Made by a program: the position numbers and the translations under genes
Notes under the pieces: model-generated
Database searches by the model: none
Seen by the model: only the letters and a program-made list of their open reading frames with translations
What the model was told of the DNA's origin: nothing
Part shown: positions 43,614 to 54,469 of the stretch, one piece after another
Numbering within the stretch: position 1 is the first letter of the stretch
Layout of the letters: every line of letters starts with the position of its first letter
From: Bufo bufo
Lineage: Eukaryota; Chordata; Amphibia; Anura; Bufonidae
Reading direction: 5' to 3'
Length of the DNA: 64,000 nt
NCBI RefSeq assembly: GCF_905171765.1
Contig: NC_053390.1
Span: forward strand, 303,312,622-303,376,621

Positions 43614-45181
43614 CAGGGAGTGCAGAATTATTAGGCAAGTTGTATTTTTGAGGATTAATTTTATTATTGAACAACAACCATGTTCTCAATGAACCCAAAA
43701 AACTCTTTAATATCAAAGCTGAATATTTTTGGAAGTAGTTTTTAGTTTTGTTTTTAGTTTTAGCTATATTTTAGGGGGATATCTGTGTGTGCAGGTGACT
43801 ATTACTGTGCATAATTATTAGGCAACTTAACAAAAAACAAATATATACCCATTTCAATTATTTATTTTTACCAGTGAAACAATATAACATCTCAACATTC
43901 ACAAATATACATTTCTGACATTCAAAAACAAAACAAAAACAAATCAGTGACCAATATAAGCTCACCTTTCTTTGCAAGGACACTCAAAAGCCTGCCATCC
44001 ATGGATTCTGTCAGTGTTTTGATCTGTTCACCATCAACATTGCGTTGCAGCAGCAACCACAGCCTCCCAGACACTGTTCAGAGAGGTGTACTGTTTTCCC
44101 TCCTTGTAAATCTCACATTTGATGATGGACCACAGGTTCTCAATGGGGTTCAGATCAGGTGAACAAGGAGGCCATGTCATTAGATTTTCTTCTTTTATAC
44201 CCTTTCTTGCCAGCCACGCTGTGGAGTACTTGGACGCGTGTGATGGAGCATTGTCCTGCATGAAAATCATGTTTTTCTTGAAGGATGCAGACTTCTTCCT
44301 GTACCACTGCTTGAAGAAGGTGTCTTCCAGAAACTGGCAGTAGGACTGGGAGTTGAGCTTGACTCCATCCTCAACCCGAAAAGGCCCCACAAGCTCATCT
44401 TTGATGATACCAGCCCAAACCAGTACTCCACCTCCACCTTGCTGGCGTCTGAGTCGGACTGGAGCTCTCTGCCCTTTACCAATCCAGCCACGGGCCCATC
44501 CATCTGGCCCATCAAGACTCACTCTCATTTCATCAGTCCATAAAACCTTAGAAAAATCAGTCTTGAGATATTTCTTAGCCCAGTCTTGACGTTTCAGCTT
44601 GTGTGTCTTGTTCAGTGGTGGTCGTCTTTCAGCCTTTCTTACCTTGGCCATGTCTCTGAGTATTGCACACCTTGTGCTTTTGGGCACTCCAGTGATGTTG
44701 CAGCCCTGAAATATGGCCAAACTGGTGGCAAGTGGCATCTTGGCAGCTGCACGCTTGACTTTTCTCAGTTCATGGGCAGTTATTTTGCGCCTTGGTTTTT
44801 CCACACGCTTCTTGCGACCCTGTTGACTATTTTGAATGAAACGCTTGATTGTTCGATGATCACGCTTCAGAAGCTTTGCAATTTTAAGAGTGCTGCATCC
44901 CTCTGCAAGATATCTCACTATTTTTGACTTTTCTGAGCCTGTCAAGTCCTTCTTTTGACCCATTTTGCCAAAGGAAAGGAAGTTGCCTAATAATTATGCA
45001 CACCTAATATAGGGTGTTGATGTCATTAGACCACACCCCTTCTCATTACAGAGATGCACATCACCTAATATGCTTAATTGGTAGTAGGCTTTCGAGCCTA
45101 TACAGCTTGGAGTAAGACAACATGCATAAAGAGGATGATGTGGTCAAAATACTCATTTGCCTAATAATTCTGCACGCAGTG
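43614..45181 (-). mobile_element. Tc1/mariner element, third family
   Basis: 1568 bp with TA at 43612-43613 and 45182-45183. The ends are CAGGGAGTGCAGAATTATT and, inverted, CACTGCGTGCAGAATTATT. A second inner TGCATAATTATTAGGCAAC block near each end gives the IR/DR pattern. Confidence 0.9.
44034..44963 (-). pseudogene. Tc1-like transposase, C-terminal frameshift
   Basis: 309 open codons starting MGQKKDLTGSEKSKI. They show a helix-turn-helix (KIAKLLKRDHRTIKRFI), a basic region, and the DDE residues in LWTDEMRVSLDG, FMQDNAPSH and SPDLNPIENLWS. After EAVVAAATQ the frame is lost by a small deletion near 44040. The last 40 or so residues (ending near 43910) are readable in another frame. The catalytic core is intact, so this is the least damaged Tc1 here. 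Confidence 0.88.
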
Positions 45182-45438
45182 TAGGATAGATATCGGTTCC
45201 TTGTGCCGTTTATCCTAGGAACTATTTGTCTCAGTATCTATAATTTTCTGACCATTAATGCGGATCTGTCACCTAAATATATTATATATAGGGGAGGGCA
45301 GCACATTACAGGGACAGGTCCACTCCCCTGTGTTTGGCCAAATGACAAAAAAATAATTGGAGCACTACCCCCACCCTCCCCACAGTGATTTGGTGTGTGT
45401 TATATACCCAGCCATTTACTGCTGTGCCAGGACAATAA

Positions 45439-45661
45439 GGCTAGGGCTACACGGCGACATGTGTTACGTGACGATAAGTCGTGCGACATATAGAGTACAA
45501 CTACACTGCAACATATGTCGCAATAATGTGACACATTTTATAATGCTAGTCTATAGTTTCGCACTGCGACACGACAGTCACACAAAAATTCATCTTGGAT
45601 AGGTTTATTGTGACGCAGCATGTCATAGTACTGCGACAAATGTCGTCATGTGGCCCTTGCC
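45439..45661. mobile_element. MITE with TAA/TTA flanks
   Basis: The ends are GGCTAGGGCTACACGGCGAC and, inverted, GGCAAGGGCCACATGACGAC. Flanks are TAA (45436-45438) and TTA (45662-45664). Rich in TGTCGCA motifs. Confidence 0.78.
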
Positions 45662-45664
45662 TTA

Positions 45665-45970
45665 GGCTGGGTTCAGACCTGAGCGTCTTTGATATGCGCG
45701 TTTAACGCGCGTTTTTGACGCGCGTTTTGTGCAATAGTAAACGCGCGTTTGTGTGATTGACTGCAATGTCCTATGGCCACAAACGCGCGTCAAAACGCCC
45801 CAAAGAAGCTCAAGTACTTGTTTGAGCGTAGGGTGTTTTACAGCGCGTTTTTCAGCGCTGTAAAACGCTCAAGTGAGAACCAGGGCCATAGGGAAGCATT
45901 GGTTTTCATGTGTTGAGCGTTTTACAGCGCGTTTGAACGCGCTGTAAAACGCTCAAGTGTGAACCCAGCC
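45665..45970. mobile_element. MITE abutting the previous one, TTA duplication
   Basis: 306 bp. The ends are GGCTGGGTTCAGACCTGAGC and, inverted, GGCTGGGTTCACACTTGAGC. Flanks are TTA (45662-45664, shared with the neighbour) and TTA (45971-45973). The interior has AACGCGCGTT and CAGCGCGTTTT palindromes. Confidence 0.85.
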
Positions 45971-46230
45971 TTAGAGGAAATGGACTGCACTGGGGACCTG
46001 GGCACCATCAGAACGGCAGATGCATTTTTTAAACCATTTGTAGCCTTTGAGGACACTTGTGTATACTAATAGAAAACCCTGTTAAATTTCCTTCATGTAA
46101 ACTACGCTGCTAAATATTATTGTCAGAAATGGAAACAGGAACAGGTTTAAATCTAAGATCCAGTCCGATCCACAGCATCATGCACATACTGTATATGATA
46201 GATATACTGTATATATATATGTCTGACAAT

Positions 46231-46250
46231 ATGGAAATGAAGTGACGTCA
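46231..46250 (+). promoter_or_regulatory. V promoter: octamer-like site and CRE palindrome
   Basis: ATGGAAAT (46231-46238), one base off the octamer, then TGACGTCA (46243-46250), 82 bp before the leader ATG. The same pair is upstream of the inverted copy at 1.9 kb. Confidence 0.5.
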
Positions 46251-46331
46251 CCTCCTGTTGTGTGACATCTCCTACATAATAAGCCACTGCTGATGGACCA
46301 CACATCACCTCCTAGAAGTCACCCAGCAGCC

Positions 46332-46777
46332 ATGAAGACTTTCCTGCTCCACTTTCTATCACTGGCCTGCTTGTCAGGTGACATTACTAGTACATTAGAA
46401 GAAAGATATTACTAGCGCTATGAGGAGATGATTACATGGATGTGACCTTATTCTCTGTATTTTCCAGGTGTCCAGTCTCAAGAACAACTTGTCCAGTCAT
46501 CAGACCCAGTGGTGATAAAGCCTGGGAATTCCCATAAACTCTCATGTAAAGCGTCTGGATTCACCTTCAGTAGCTACTGGATGCACTGGGTTAGACAGAC
46601 TCCTGGCAGAGGATTGCAGTGGTTGGCTTATATTAGACATGACGGGAGTAGCACAAGCTATGATGATTCTGTAAAAGGACGATTCACATTCTCCAGAGAT
46701 AACAGTAATAACATGTTATATCTACAAATGGACAATGTGAAGACTGAGGACACTGCCGTCTATTACTGTGCTAGAGA
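46332..46777 (+). CDS. Immunoglobulin heavy-chain V segment
   Basis: The leader exon 46332-46377 ([15 protein letters not shown] plus one base), a 90-bp intron, and the V exon 46468-46777. KLSCKAS, CDR1 [21 protein letters not shown]2 [19 protein letters not shown] and YYCARD are all present. The frame is open with a usable signal, so it is likely functional. The inverted near-copy at 1359-1804 differs mainly in and near the CDRs (Asp for Ser in CDR1, YDGGSTGY for HDGSSTSY). Confidence 0.93.
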
Positions 46778-46816
46778 CACACTGATAGAAGACAATGTCT
46801 GAGTGTGACATAAACT
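46778..46816 (+). other. V-segment recombination signal, 23-bp spacer
   Basis: Heptamer CACACTG (46778-46784), a 23-bp spacer, and nonamer ACATAAACT (46808-46816). It is the same as the signal at 1320-1358. Confidence 0.85.
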
Positions 46817-46859
46817 GACAGCAAGATTCCTCATGTCCTCACTAGGTGGCAGCACAGAT

Positions 46860-47400
46860 TTTATATGAAATTGAAGTCATGGAGTAACAGACTTCAAACA
46901 GAAATGGTCATGAAAGATAAGAAATATTGTAAAATAGGAAGAAACAATTTTAATGTTTAGATCTTGCATTAGCTGCATTACTACATGTCCCATATTAGTG
47001 CATAATACATTCCTCTCAGCCATCCTGGATCCAGTGGGACAGTCCCAGATTTCAGCGACCATTCCTAGACCTGTGCGCTCCCCTGCAGACAGGCATGATG
47101 CCGTGACATCATTGCTCCTACTGCTCTAAGCTGGAGAGTATACAGGCCAGTGAGAGATATGCTCCACTTATAGTGGGAAACATCTTTTGAAGTGGTACCT
47201 TGGAACCGAACCTGAGTTCAGGAAATGTTTTTTTACAGTACAAATTAATTTTTGAAGTTACTGCACGAAGTCCCGCGAAGCAATAACTTTGGCTCATCGC
47301 AGCCAATACATTCTAATACTGTAAGGAGCTCCTGCTCCGTACAGTATTAGAACAACGTTTTTATTATTTAATCCGAAGTCGATTCGCTCATCCCTAATAG
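46860..47400. other. No gene; end of a hAT-like unit
   Basis: Non-coding. CGATTCGCTCATCCCTA ends near 47395 and looks like a hAT terminus (inverted TAGGGATGAGCGAATCG). A palindrome, CTAATACTGTA with TACAGTATTAG, is at 47313-47351. Confidence 0.4.
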
Positions 47401-47760
47401 GGGTAATGCTGCATTCTGACAGCCCTGTCTGATGCTGGTAACATGTCCGCCATTTTGTGTTTGTACTGAGGGTCTAAGTATGTTGCCACCCAGTACTGTT
47501 CCTTGCCCTTTATGCTTTTTATACGGGGGTCCCTCTTCAAACACTGGAGCATGAAGGCCCCCATCTGCACTAAATTGGAAGCGGTGGAGCGGCCTGGCTC
47601 CTGCTCATCGCCCAGGAGAATATTGTCCTCGATCTCCTCCCCCTATCCACGGACAACACCAGGGATCCCAGAAAAGTTTAAAGCCTGCTCTTCTTGCTTC
47701 CCCTCCTCCCCCCAGCCACCATCCTCCTCTGACTCCTCTTCAGACTCATGCTGACTTGTC

Positions 47761-50330
47761 TCAGATGGAGTAGCCCCCCCTGGGGAATTCATCCAGCATT
47801 GCGACTATCTCATCTTCCTGCTCCTGCTCCTCAACGGCTTGATCAATGACACGACGCAATGCACGCTCCAGAAAGAAGGCGTAAGGTATGATGTCACTGA
47901 TGGCGCCATGGCTGCGACTGACCAGTTTGGTGATCTCATCAAATGTCTGCAGAACTCTGCATGAGTCGCGCATGAGCAGCCACTGGCGAGGTGAAAAGAA
48001 ACCAAGCTCCCCAGAACCTGTCCTGCTGCAGAGTTCGTACAGGTAGTCATTAATGGCACATTGCTGTTGGAGCAGCCTAGCAAAAATATAAGGTGGAGTT
48101 CCAGAGCGTCGGGCAGTCACAAATCAGACGTCTGAAGGGCAGGTGGTGTCGCCACTGAACGTCAGGAAGGCCATGGCCGTGTAAGATCTTCTAAAATGGC
48201 CAGAGATTTTCCTGGCCTGCCACAATAGGTCCTGGACCCCGGGGTATTTGGCAACAAATTGCTGCACGACTAAGTTCAGGACGTATGGCACGTGTGTCTG
48301 CGGTACGCCAGACCTGCAGGGTATTGCGATTGTGAGGTCACGGTTAATGGCAAGCGAGGGTTACTCACAGTTTTGTAGGGAAACCCTGGGCAGGCATACA
48401 GCAGTGAAGGAGAGGCTGGCACAAGAGTCCTCTGGGGCACACTCTGTATTTAGGGACCAGGCCTGGTGGTGGATGAGGTGCCCTGGATGTTGCAGGTGCT
48501 TTATGTGCCTGGGGCAAGGTCCCTTTAAAGTACGTGACGCCAGTGCCAATTGAACGGTGGCACACCGTGTAGTGATAGGTGGAATAATTGAGGAATCAGT
48601 GGATAAACCAAACGTTTCTTTACTTGATGAACACAGTCCAACTTACTTCATACAGTGACAATAGATTATGATAGTCATGCAGTCCCTTAGACAATACCTC
48701 CCAAGTAGGAAGACTTTAGATGGCGACAGGTAATAAACAGGCAAGATGCTTGGAGGACACAATGGTTAATGCTTTGCAGTGCTACGCTGCTCCATCCTTT
48801 TCAGCTATTCTAGCTAGATGGCTCCCAAGGCCCGGATGCCTAACTGTTGGCTTTTATCCTTGGTATCGCAATTCTCTCCAATATCAGCACTTGCTGTACT
48901 TTATGGAATCTCTGTCCATCAGGGTACTTATCTGACCTGGTATTGTCCTTACTCAGCTGGAGGGTAGCTGCAGATTTCTCCCAGGAGGTGCTATCCTGCA
49001 ACTGGGGCGTCTTCAGAGCTAACTAAGGCTCTCTTGATCCACAGGTAGGCTAGGATCCCTCTACTAGCCCCCTGGTAACAACTAACAGCCTGGGCTGTCC
49101 AGCTGCATGTCAGGAGAAGGCTCTGGCTTGTCCTTCTAACTTGTCTCTGCAGACTCCTGACCTTGAACTCCCTCCCCCTGTCTGGGCCTGAATATTTATA
49201 CTAGGGGCTCTCTATCTCCCTCTAGTGTATGGGATGTCTAACTACAAAGACTAGGCCTGATGATGAAACATTGCATACAAACAATACTTTATAAATGACA
49301 TAAAATGCACAATAAGAGATAACATCCCTGTCCCTAGTGAGGAGAAGTAACGCAAACACCAATTGACCCTCGTGTAGTGCCCACGCTTAGCTAGTGGGGA
49401 CACTACATGTCATTTTGCCCTGTGTCAGCGCACTCATCAGATTGTCAACGTTGTCGCACACCACTTTACCAACTGTCAAATTGAGCGGGTTTAGCCACTG
49501 ATCGGACTGTGACCGCAGAGCTGAAAGGAGTGCAGGACCGGTGTGGCTCTTGGCTTCCAGGCACAACAGACGCAGCACAGCATGGCAATGTCTCACCTGG
49601 CAAGTCGAATAGGTTCTGGGGAGCTAGGGGGGTGCAGCGGAAGAGGTGGTAACAGTGGAAAAGGATGTGTCCTGGGAGCGCCAGATGTGACCATGCATGG
49701 TGGATGGCTCACTCCAGATACATTTGCAGTCTGCTTTTTGCCTCCTGTGCACTGCGAGTTCTGCCTGCTTCTCCTCCCTATCTGCTGCTCCGTCTTTCCC
49801 TCTGAACTCCCCTCCTCTTCCTCTCCTGTGAGCACCCACGTGACGTCCATCGACACGTCATCATCGTCGTCACATTCACCAACACTGACATTAGAGATCT
49901 CGGAGTAGGCAGCAACAGCAGGGATCACCCTCCTTGGGCTGATATGGGTACTGTCGTCAGACTGCTGGGGGGCGGTCGTTGCTACCTCCTCTTCCTCATC
50001 CGATGCCAAGAATGACTGCGTATCGGTAAGGTCTGGGAATGGATGGAAAAATAATTCCTTTGACTCGAGTGGAGGGGCTATGGTGGTGGTGTGGTGGTGG
50101 TGGTGTCTTTGGGGGTGCACACAGCAGAGAGTGAGGAGAGTGCAGATACAGATGAGGAGGGTGCAGAAGCGGAAGGCTGAGTGAGCCACTCAACCAACTC
50201 TGGTGCGTCCTTTGACTTAATCGCACGCACCCTCTCCAATTTCCCACTTAGGCTCCGGCCTGGTGCACCTGCCCGACCCCTACCACCTCTGTGGATTGTC
50301 TTGTCTCTTCCTCTGCCTGCCATTTTCAAA
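47761..50330 (-). pseudogene. hAT transposase, broken
   Basis: The N-terminus (from 50330) is basic and Gly-rich, with a KSKDAPELVEWL block. A frameshift in a CCA/ACC repeat near 50090 leads to an acidic, Ser-rich linker (50060-49600). The catalytic-type region has SQSDQWLNPL and VVCDNVDNLMSALTQGKM (to 49412). The frame resumes at about 48294 with THVPYVLNLVVQQF, and ends with RQWLLMRDSCRVLQTFDEIT and an acidic run at about 47800. The break between them is exactly the solo LTR. The C-terminal dimerisation part was not found. Confidence 0.7.
48299..49407 (-). mobile_element. Solo LTR with 4-bp target duplication
   Basis: 1109 bp. On the minus strand it starts TGTAGTGTCCCC and ends GTACCGCA. 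The flanks are TGTC (48295-48298) and TGTC (49408-49411). Removing LTR plus one duplicate restores hAT reading across the site. It shares the TGTAGTG start with the LTR at 34747. It also shares a 30-bp block with three mismatches (48533-48562 on the minus strand, 35513-35542 in the other). So it is a related family. Confidence 0.82.
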
Positions 50331-50850
50331 ATGACCCTGTGACAAAGTCCCTATAGAAGAGCAGTATTTTTGGAAGCAGGTATATAGAATCCCTTAATGA
50401 GTATTTTCTGGAAGCAGGTATATCAAACCCCTTAATCAGTTTATTTTTGGGCAACAGGTATATCACACCAGTTGCAATTAGTTGTTCCAATAGTGTTTGT
50501 CCCTCTATCTAGCTGCTGTATCTCAGCAGAACCGCACACAACAGGTGCACAATACAAATGCACTATATAGAAAGTATGGAGAGCACCCAACGGTTTAGGG
50601 AGGGTGATGAGGGACTGATGGTTCCCCAATCCCCTTCCCAGGTTATGAGAGCGGGCCCCTCCCCCTGTTTCTTCTCTCCTCTGCCTTAATCCTGCAATCT
50701 GTGCCCGTTTGGGCGATGTGGGTTTAAGGAAGTTGGGAGCGGGGGGTGGAAGGGTTAAATGTGCGGTGGTGGGGCTATGGAGCAGGAAGGGGAGGAGGCA
50801 ATGACAGGTAATATATACTACCCCCCTGCTCCTGCATCTTCCTCTGTACG

Positions 50851-51815
50851 GTGAGGGCAAGCTGGCAGGTTTTGCTGGCTGCCTGTCCCCATAGAGATAT
50901 GGCCGCAGGAGACGCTCACCTCCGCGACGCGCTCCTGGCGAGATTTAGCGAGGAAGGGGAGGGCTGGCTGCGTTCATTCCTAGGCAGCCTGAGCGCTCCC
51001 TCTTCCTCCATCCCTCCTGCGCCCGTGATGCCTGATGCGGTGGGAACGCCGCAGGTTACTGCCCCACTCCCACCCAACCCCTTTGTCATGCCGGCTGAGC
51101 GGCGATCGGGGAGGACTCACCGCCCTCCTGCGCATCTGGAGCACTCTCCGCCTTCCTCTCTGGGCTCTGCTCCGGCGCCTGCAGTGATGCGCAGGCGTGC
51201 GGCCTCTGTGCGCCGGCCGGCGGCGGTTTTGTGCCGCCGGGAGATAGCCCCGCCCCTTCCGCTTCCTCTGCTCCCTCTACTTCAGCCACTGTGTGCCTCA
51301 GCGTGGCAGGCGGCGGGAGTGTGTACTATGGGGTCCAGCAATAGTGTTGAGGCGGCGGAGGACCGCCCATTAACCCCTCCTGAGTCTCAGCAGGCACCCC
51401 CCCAACCTCTGCAGGGTGACATGTTGACCCCCCCTTCTGTGGGGTTGGGGCTGGCTCAAGCCGTTCAGCCAATATCGGTGACTCCAGCTGTGGGCATACC
51501 CGCTGCTTGCCCCCCCTTACAAACCTCGCAGCCACTTGCGGCCCCTCCCCCCATCCGATCACGCAGGTGCAGGGAGATGTCCTTGTCCCCCTCCTCGTCA
51601 GTGGACGGCAGGAGTAGGGGCCGGCGTGACCGCCATAGTCGACGTTCGCGGCGGGGTTCCCGGTCGTCTAGGTACAGTCAGCGGTCCAGATCCTCTCGAT
51701 GGTGCTCCCCGTCGTCCTCGGATGGGTCCTCGGGTGCATTGGAGGAGTCTGTTCGTACACCGCGTTCCAGACTGGGCAAACCGGTTCCGGTTGATGGGTC
51801 CAGGGCCTCTATGAA
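50851..51815 (+). CDS. Arg/Ser- and Pro-rich ORF, probably retroelement gag, truncated
   Basis: A likely start is ATG at 50899 (MAAGDAHLRDALLARF). The N-terminal helix (LRDALLARFSEEGEGWLRSFL) is followed by Pro-rich stretches and then an Arg/Ser region (SRGRRDRHSRRSRRGSRSSR). The frame is open until it runs into the Penelope-type sequence at about 51816. This is the style of DIRS/Ngaro or other retroelement ORF1 proteins, but no zinc knuckle or enzyme follows, so the family is unsure. The base composition is much richer in GC than its surroundings. Confidence 0.5.
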
Positions 51816-52463
51816 AACAAATAAAGTTCCAGCACTCACGATTTCTTGGTAGCTAAAATCTTCGTTTTTTATTCAGGCAGTAGAAGAAAGTAAACAGGAC
51901 ATCCACCCACTAGTGCAGCAACATTGACGCGTTTCAAACAAAGTTCTTAATCTTAACAATGTACAGTGTCTCTTCTGGTGGTTATATACCGGTTTGAAAA
52001 CACCTAATTTCATCCTCACCTGGAGGGGGGGGAATGGAGGAGGAGAAAAAAAATGGTTGTTCACCGGATGAGGCACTGTTCATATGTTTTACAATGCGGA
52101 TGTATTTCACATCCATATTGAGTCACTGATCTTACATATATATATAACGTGAAAATTACCATAAGAATTACCATATACAAAACAGTGAACATACATAAAA
52201 ATAAAATAAGGTATCATATGTTGAAATAAAAGAGAATATAATACACAATATACATATAAAATTTATATAAATCAGCATGTATAAATATCGCATATGCTAA
52301 TTTCAACATAGATTCTATGTCTCCATTACTATTATGAAGGAAAAGGAAAGAGAACGGAAGGGGGAGGGGAGGGTGAGAAAAGAAAGAGAAGGAAAAATCG
52401 AGTCAATAAAAATGCATGAACTAATATTTCATATTGAGGCCGTTTGGATGTCTGGTGTCCAAC

Positions 52464-53270
52464 TTAAAAATCCAAAAGGCCTCTCCCTCTCACCAAGCGT
52501 TTGAGGTCTCCTCCCCTTTTCGGTAGTCTCACCTGTTCGATTGCAAAAGCCTTAAAGTTTCGTACTTGTCGTTCATGTTTGCAGATGAAGTGTTTTGCCG
52601 CATTGGATGTATTCACACTGTGCGGATTTTTTATGTAGTTAAGATGCTCCAAAATTCAAACCTTGAATTTTCTGGTGGTGCATCCTACATACATCATATC
52701 GCAGGCTTCACATTTAATAACGTATATCACCCCTGTTGAGTTACAGTTAATATATGATTTAATCGGGTATATGTGAGAATTATTCGCATCATGAAAGGTT
52801 TTAGTGTTCACTACATATGTACAAGTGCGGCAGCGCAGGCTTCTGCATCTGGTAAAACCATTATATATCAGGCAAGCATCCTTTTTCTGTTTAACCCGTT
52901 GCATGTACATGGAGGGGGATAGGTCATTCCCTATAGTTCTCAGTCTTCTTGAAACAATTCTACAACCTTGTCCCAGCATACAGTGCAGTACATCATCATC
53001 ATAAAGAATAGGTAAGTATTTCTTAATTGTTTGTTGGATTATTTCGAACTGCTTACTGTATGTTAGAACAAGTGTAGGTATGCTCTAATTTTTCATCGTT
53101 GGTATTGTAGGGTTAAAATTCCCAATAGAATCGCAACATACCATACTTTTTTGTTTGTAAGTTCTTTTCTTTTTCCTTACATTTTTATTTCCTATGGGAG
53201 GTAAAGTAGAGGTTGGAAAAAGCAATTCCTCTCTACTTTTATTCTTAGTGATAGCTAAACCTCTAGTTAT
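52464..53270 (-). pseudogene. Penelope GIY-YIG endonuclease region, broken
   Basis: Part of the C-terminal half of the Penelope protein. It shows the RT-to-nuclease linker (LHCMLGQGCRIVSRRLRTIG), a Cys cluster (RCRSLRCRTCTY), the GIY-YIG motif as GVIYVIKC and MMYVGCTTRKF, then the LEHLNYIKN helix and HFICKHER to the end RGLLDF. Defects are a stop near 53090 and TGA where the other arm has CGA (near 52656). The RT domain is absent. Confidence 0.75.
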
Positions 53271-53273
53271 GTA

Positions 53274-53621
53274 GTGAACACTAAAACCTTTCATGATGCG
53301 AATAATTCTCACATATACCTGATTAAATCATATATTAACTGTAACTCAACAGGGGTGATATACGTTATTAAATGTGAAGCCTGCGATATGATGTATGTAG
53401 GATGCACCACCAGAAAATTCAAGGTTCGACTTTTGGAGCATCTTAACTACATAAAAAATCCGCACAGTGTGAATACATCCAATGCGGCAAAACACTTCAT
53501 CTGCAAACATGAACGACAAGTACGAAACTTTAAGGCTTTTGCAATCGAACAGGTGAAACTACTGAAAAGGGGAGGAGACCTCAAACGCTTGGTGAGAGGG
53601 AGAGGCCTTTTGGATTTTTAA
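53274..53621 (+). pseudogene. Inverted copy of the Penelope endonuclease end
   Basis: 115 open codons starting in the Cys-cluster linker (MNTKTFHDANNSH), then GVIYVIKC, MMYVGCTTRKF, HFICKHER and RGLLDF. It equals the minus-strand gene end but lacks the TGA stop. It lacks any RT and cannot act as a complete element. Confidence 0.75.
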
Positions 53622-54150
53622 GTTGGACACCAGACATCCAAACGGCCTCAATATGAAAAATGAGTTCATGCATTTTTATTCTATTATATTTACATTTGAC
53701 CCACTCACACGTGTTGAGACATGAGGTACAAGATATTTACAGTTGGTCACTAGGACCAATAATTGTCTCTAGGTTGACACGTGTTATTAAGGTGTCTAAA
53801 ATTTAACATTTATTGTTTATCCTTAAAATAAATCACTAATACGAACTTGCACACTATTAAAACTATCAGCCGTGTCTGCACTATGACTAGTAATAGTCTT
53901 GTTATAACTGTGGTCTCACTGGAGATACAGCCTAAACTGAAGGCTGCTTAGCTAGCTCCACACTCTGCATGCTGGACATCCAGACTCTATTTGGTGAGCA
54001 CTGTTAGTATCACAGTACACTACCCACAGGTGGTAGCAGCTCTCCTAGTGTTCACCATTCACTCATTGTACATTCCTAGCTAAACTTATTACTTAGCAGG
54101 ACATCAGCTGGCTAAAAAGTAAACATGTATCACTCTCTGCCCCCCGACAT

Positions 54151-54177
54151 GTTTCGCCAAGCACTTGGCGTCTTCAG
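54151..54177 (-). ncRNA. Hammerhead-ribozyme-like core
   Basis: On the minus strand: CTGAAGA, C, then GCCAAGTGCTTGGC (a perfect hairpin), then GAAAC. This fits the hammerhead core CUGANGA, stem II, GAAA, except for one unpaired C before stem II. Penelope terminal repeats are known to carry hammerhead motifs. Stems I and III were not established, so activity is unproven. Confidence 0.4.
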
Positions 54178-54469
54178 GGGTTTGGGCAGTGAACTGTGAG
54201 AGGGGACGGGACCTGGCTTTTGAAACCTCCCTATATGCGTCACATCTCCGCTGTCCAATGTGTGCTGCTTTTACTTCTATCTATGAGCGTCCGTCCAATC
54301 ACAATGCGCTACCTCAAGGGTTCTCTCCAAGAGGACCTCCCATTGGTCTATTAGCTTGTCGGCTCATATTTTGTTTCCTGTGCTTGCGCGTCACCATGTA
54401 TCTCTTCCGATCTGCAATCCTGTATTGCGCATGCCCGGGTACTTATATTGAAGACCCGTTCCCCTCATT

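Larger units (their letters stand above)
47480..50580 (-). mobile_element. Coding hAT transposon, split by a solo LTR
   Basis: The minus-strand transposase fragments run 50330 to 47761. Subterminal repeats upstream (50340-50580) carry the GGTATATCAC and CAGCAGAACCGCACACAAC blocks also found in the non-coding elements at 2.2-5.3 and 27.8-29.6 kb. The outer ends are not resolved, so no target duplication is given. Confidence 0.65.
51816..53680 (-). mobile_element. Penelope-like element, 5' truncated, with inverted end
   Basis: On the minus strand the coding part (53270-52464) is followed by a terminal region with GAAACGCGTCAATG (near 51935) and AATAAA, ending at 51816. Its 3' end is the same as 9725-9823. 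At the 5' side the last 410 bp are repeated in inverted orientation (53270-53680). Confidence 0.78.
52405..53680. repeat. Inverted repeat, about 410-bp arms
   Basis: Left arm 52405-52813, right arm 53270-53680, spacer about 455 bp. Both arms hold the GIY-YIG endonuclease end of the Penelope ORF plus some 3' sequence. Confidence 0.85.

Noticed and set aside
51816..51910. Same 95 bp as 9725-9823, considered as a direct LTR pair flanking 9.7-51.9 kb
   Set aside because: Both are 3' ends of separate Penelope-like copies; the contents between are unrelated.
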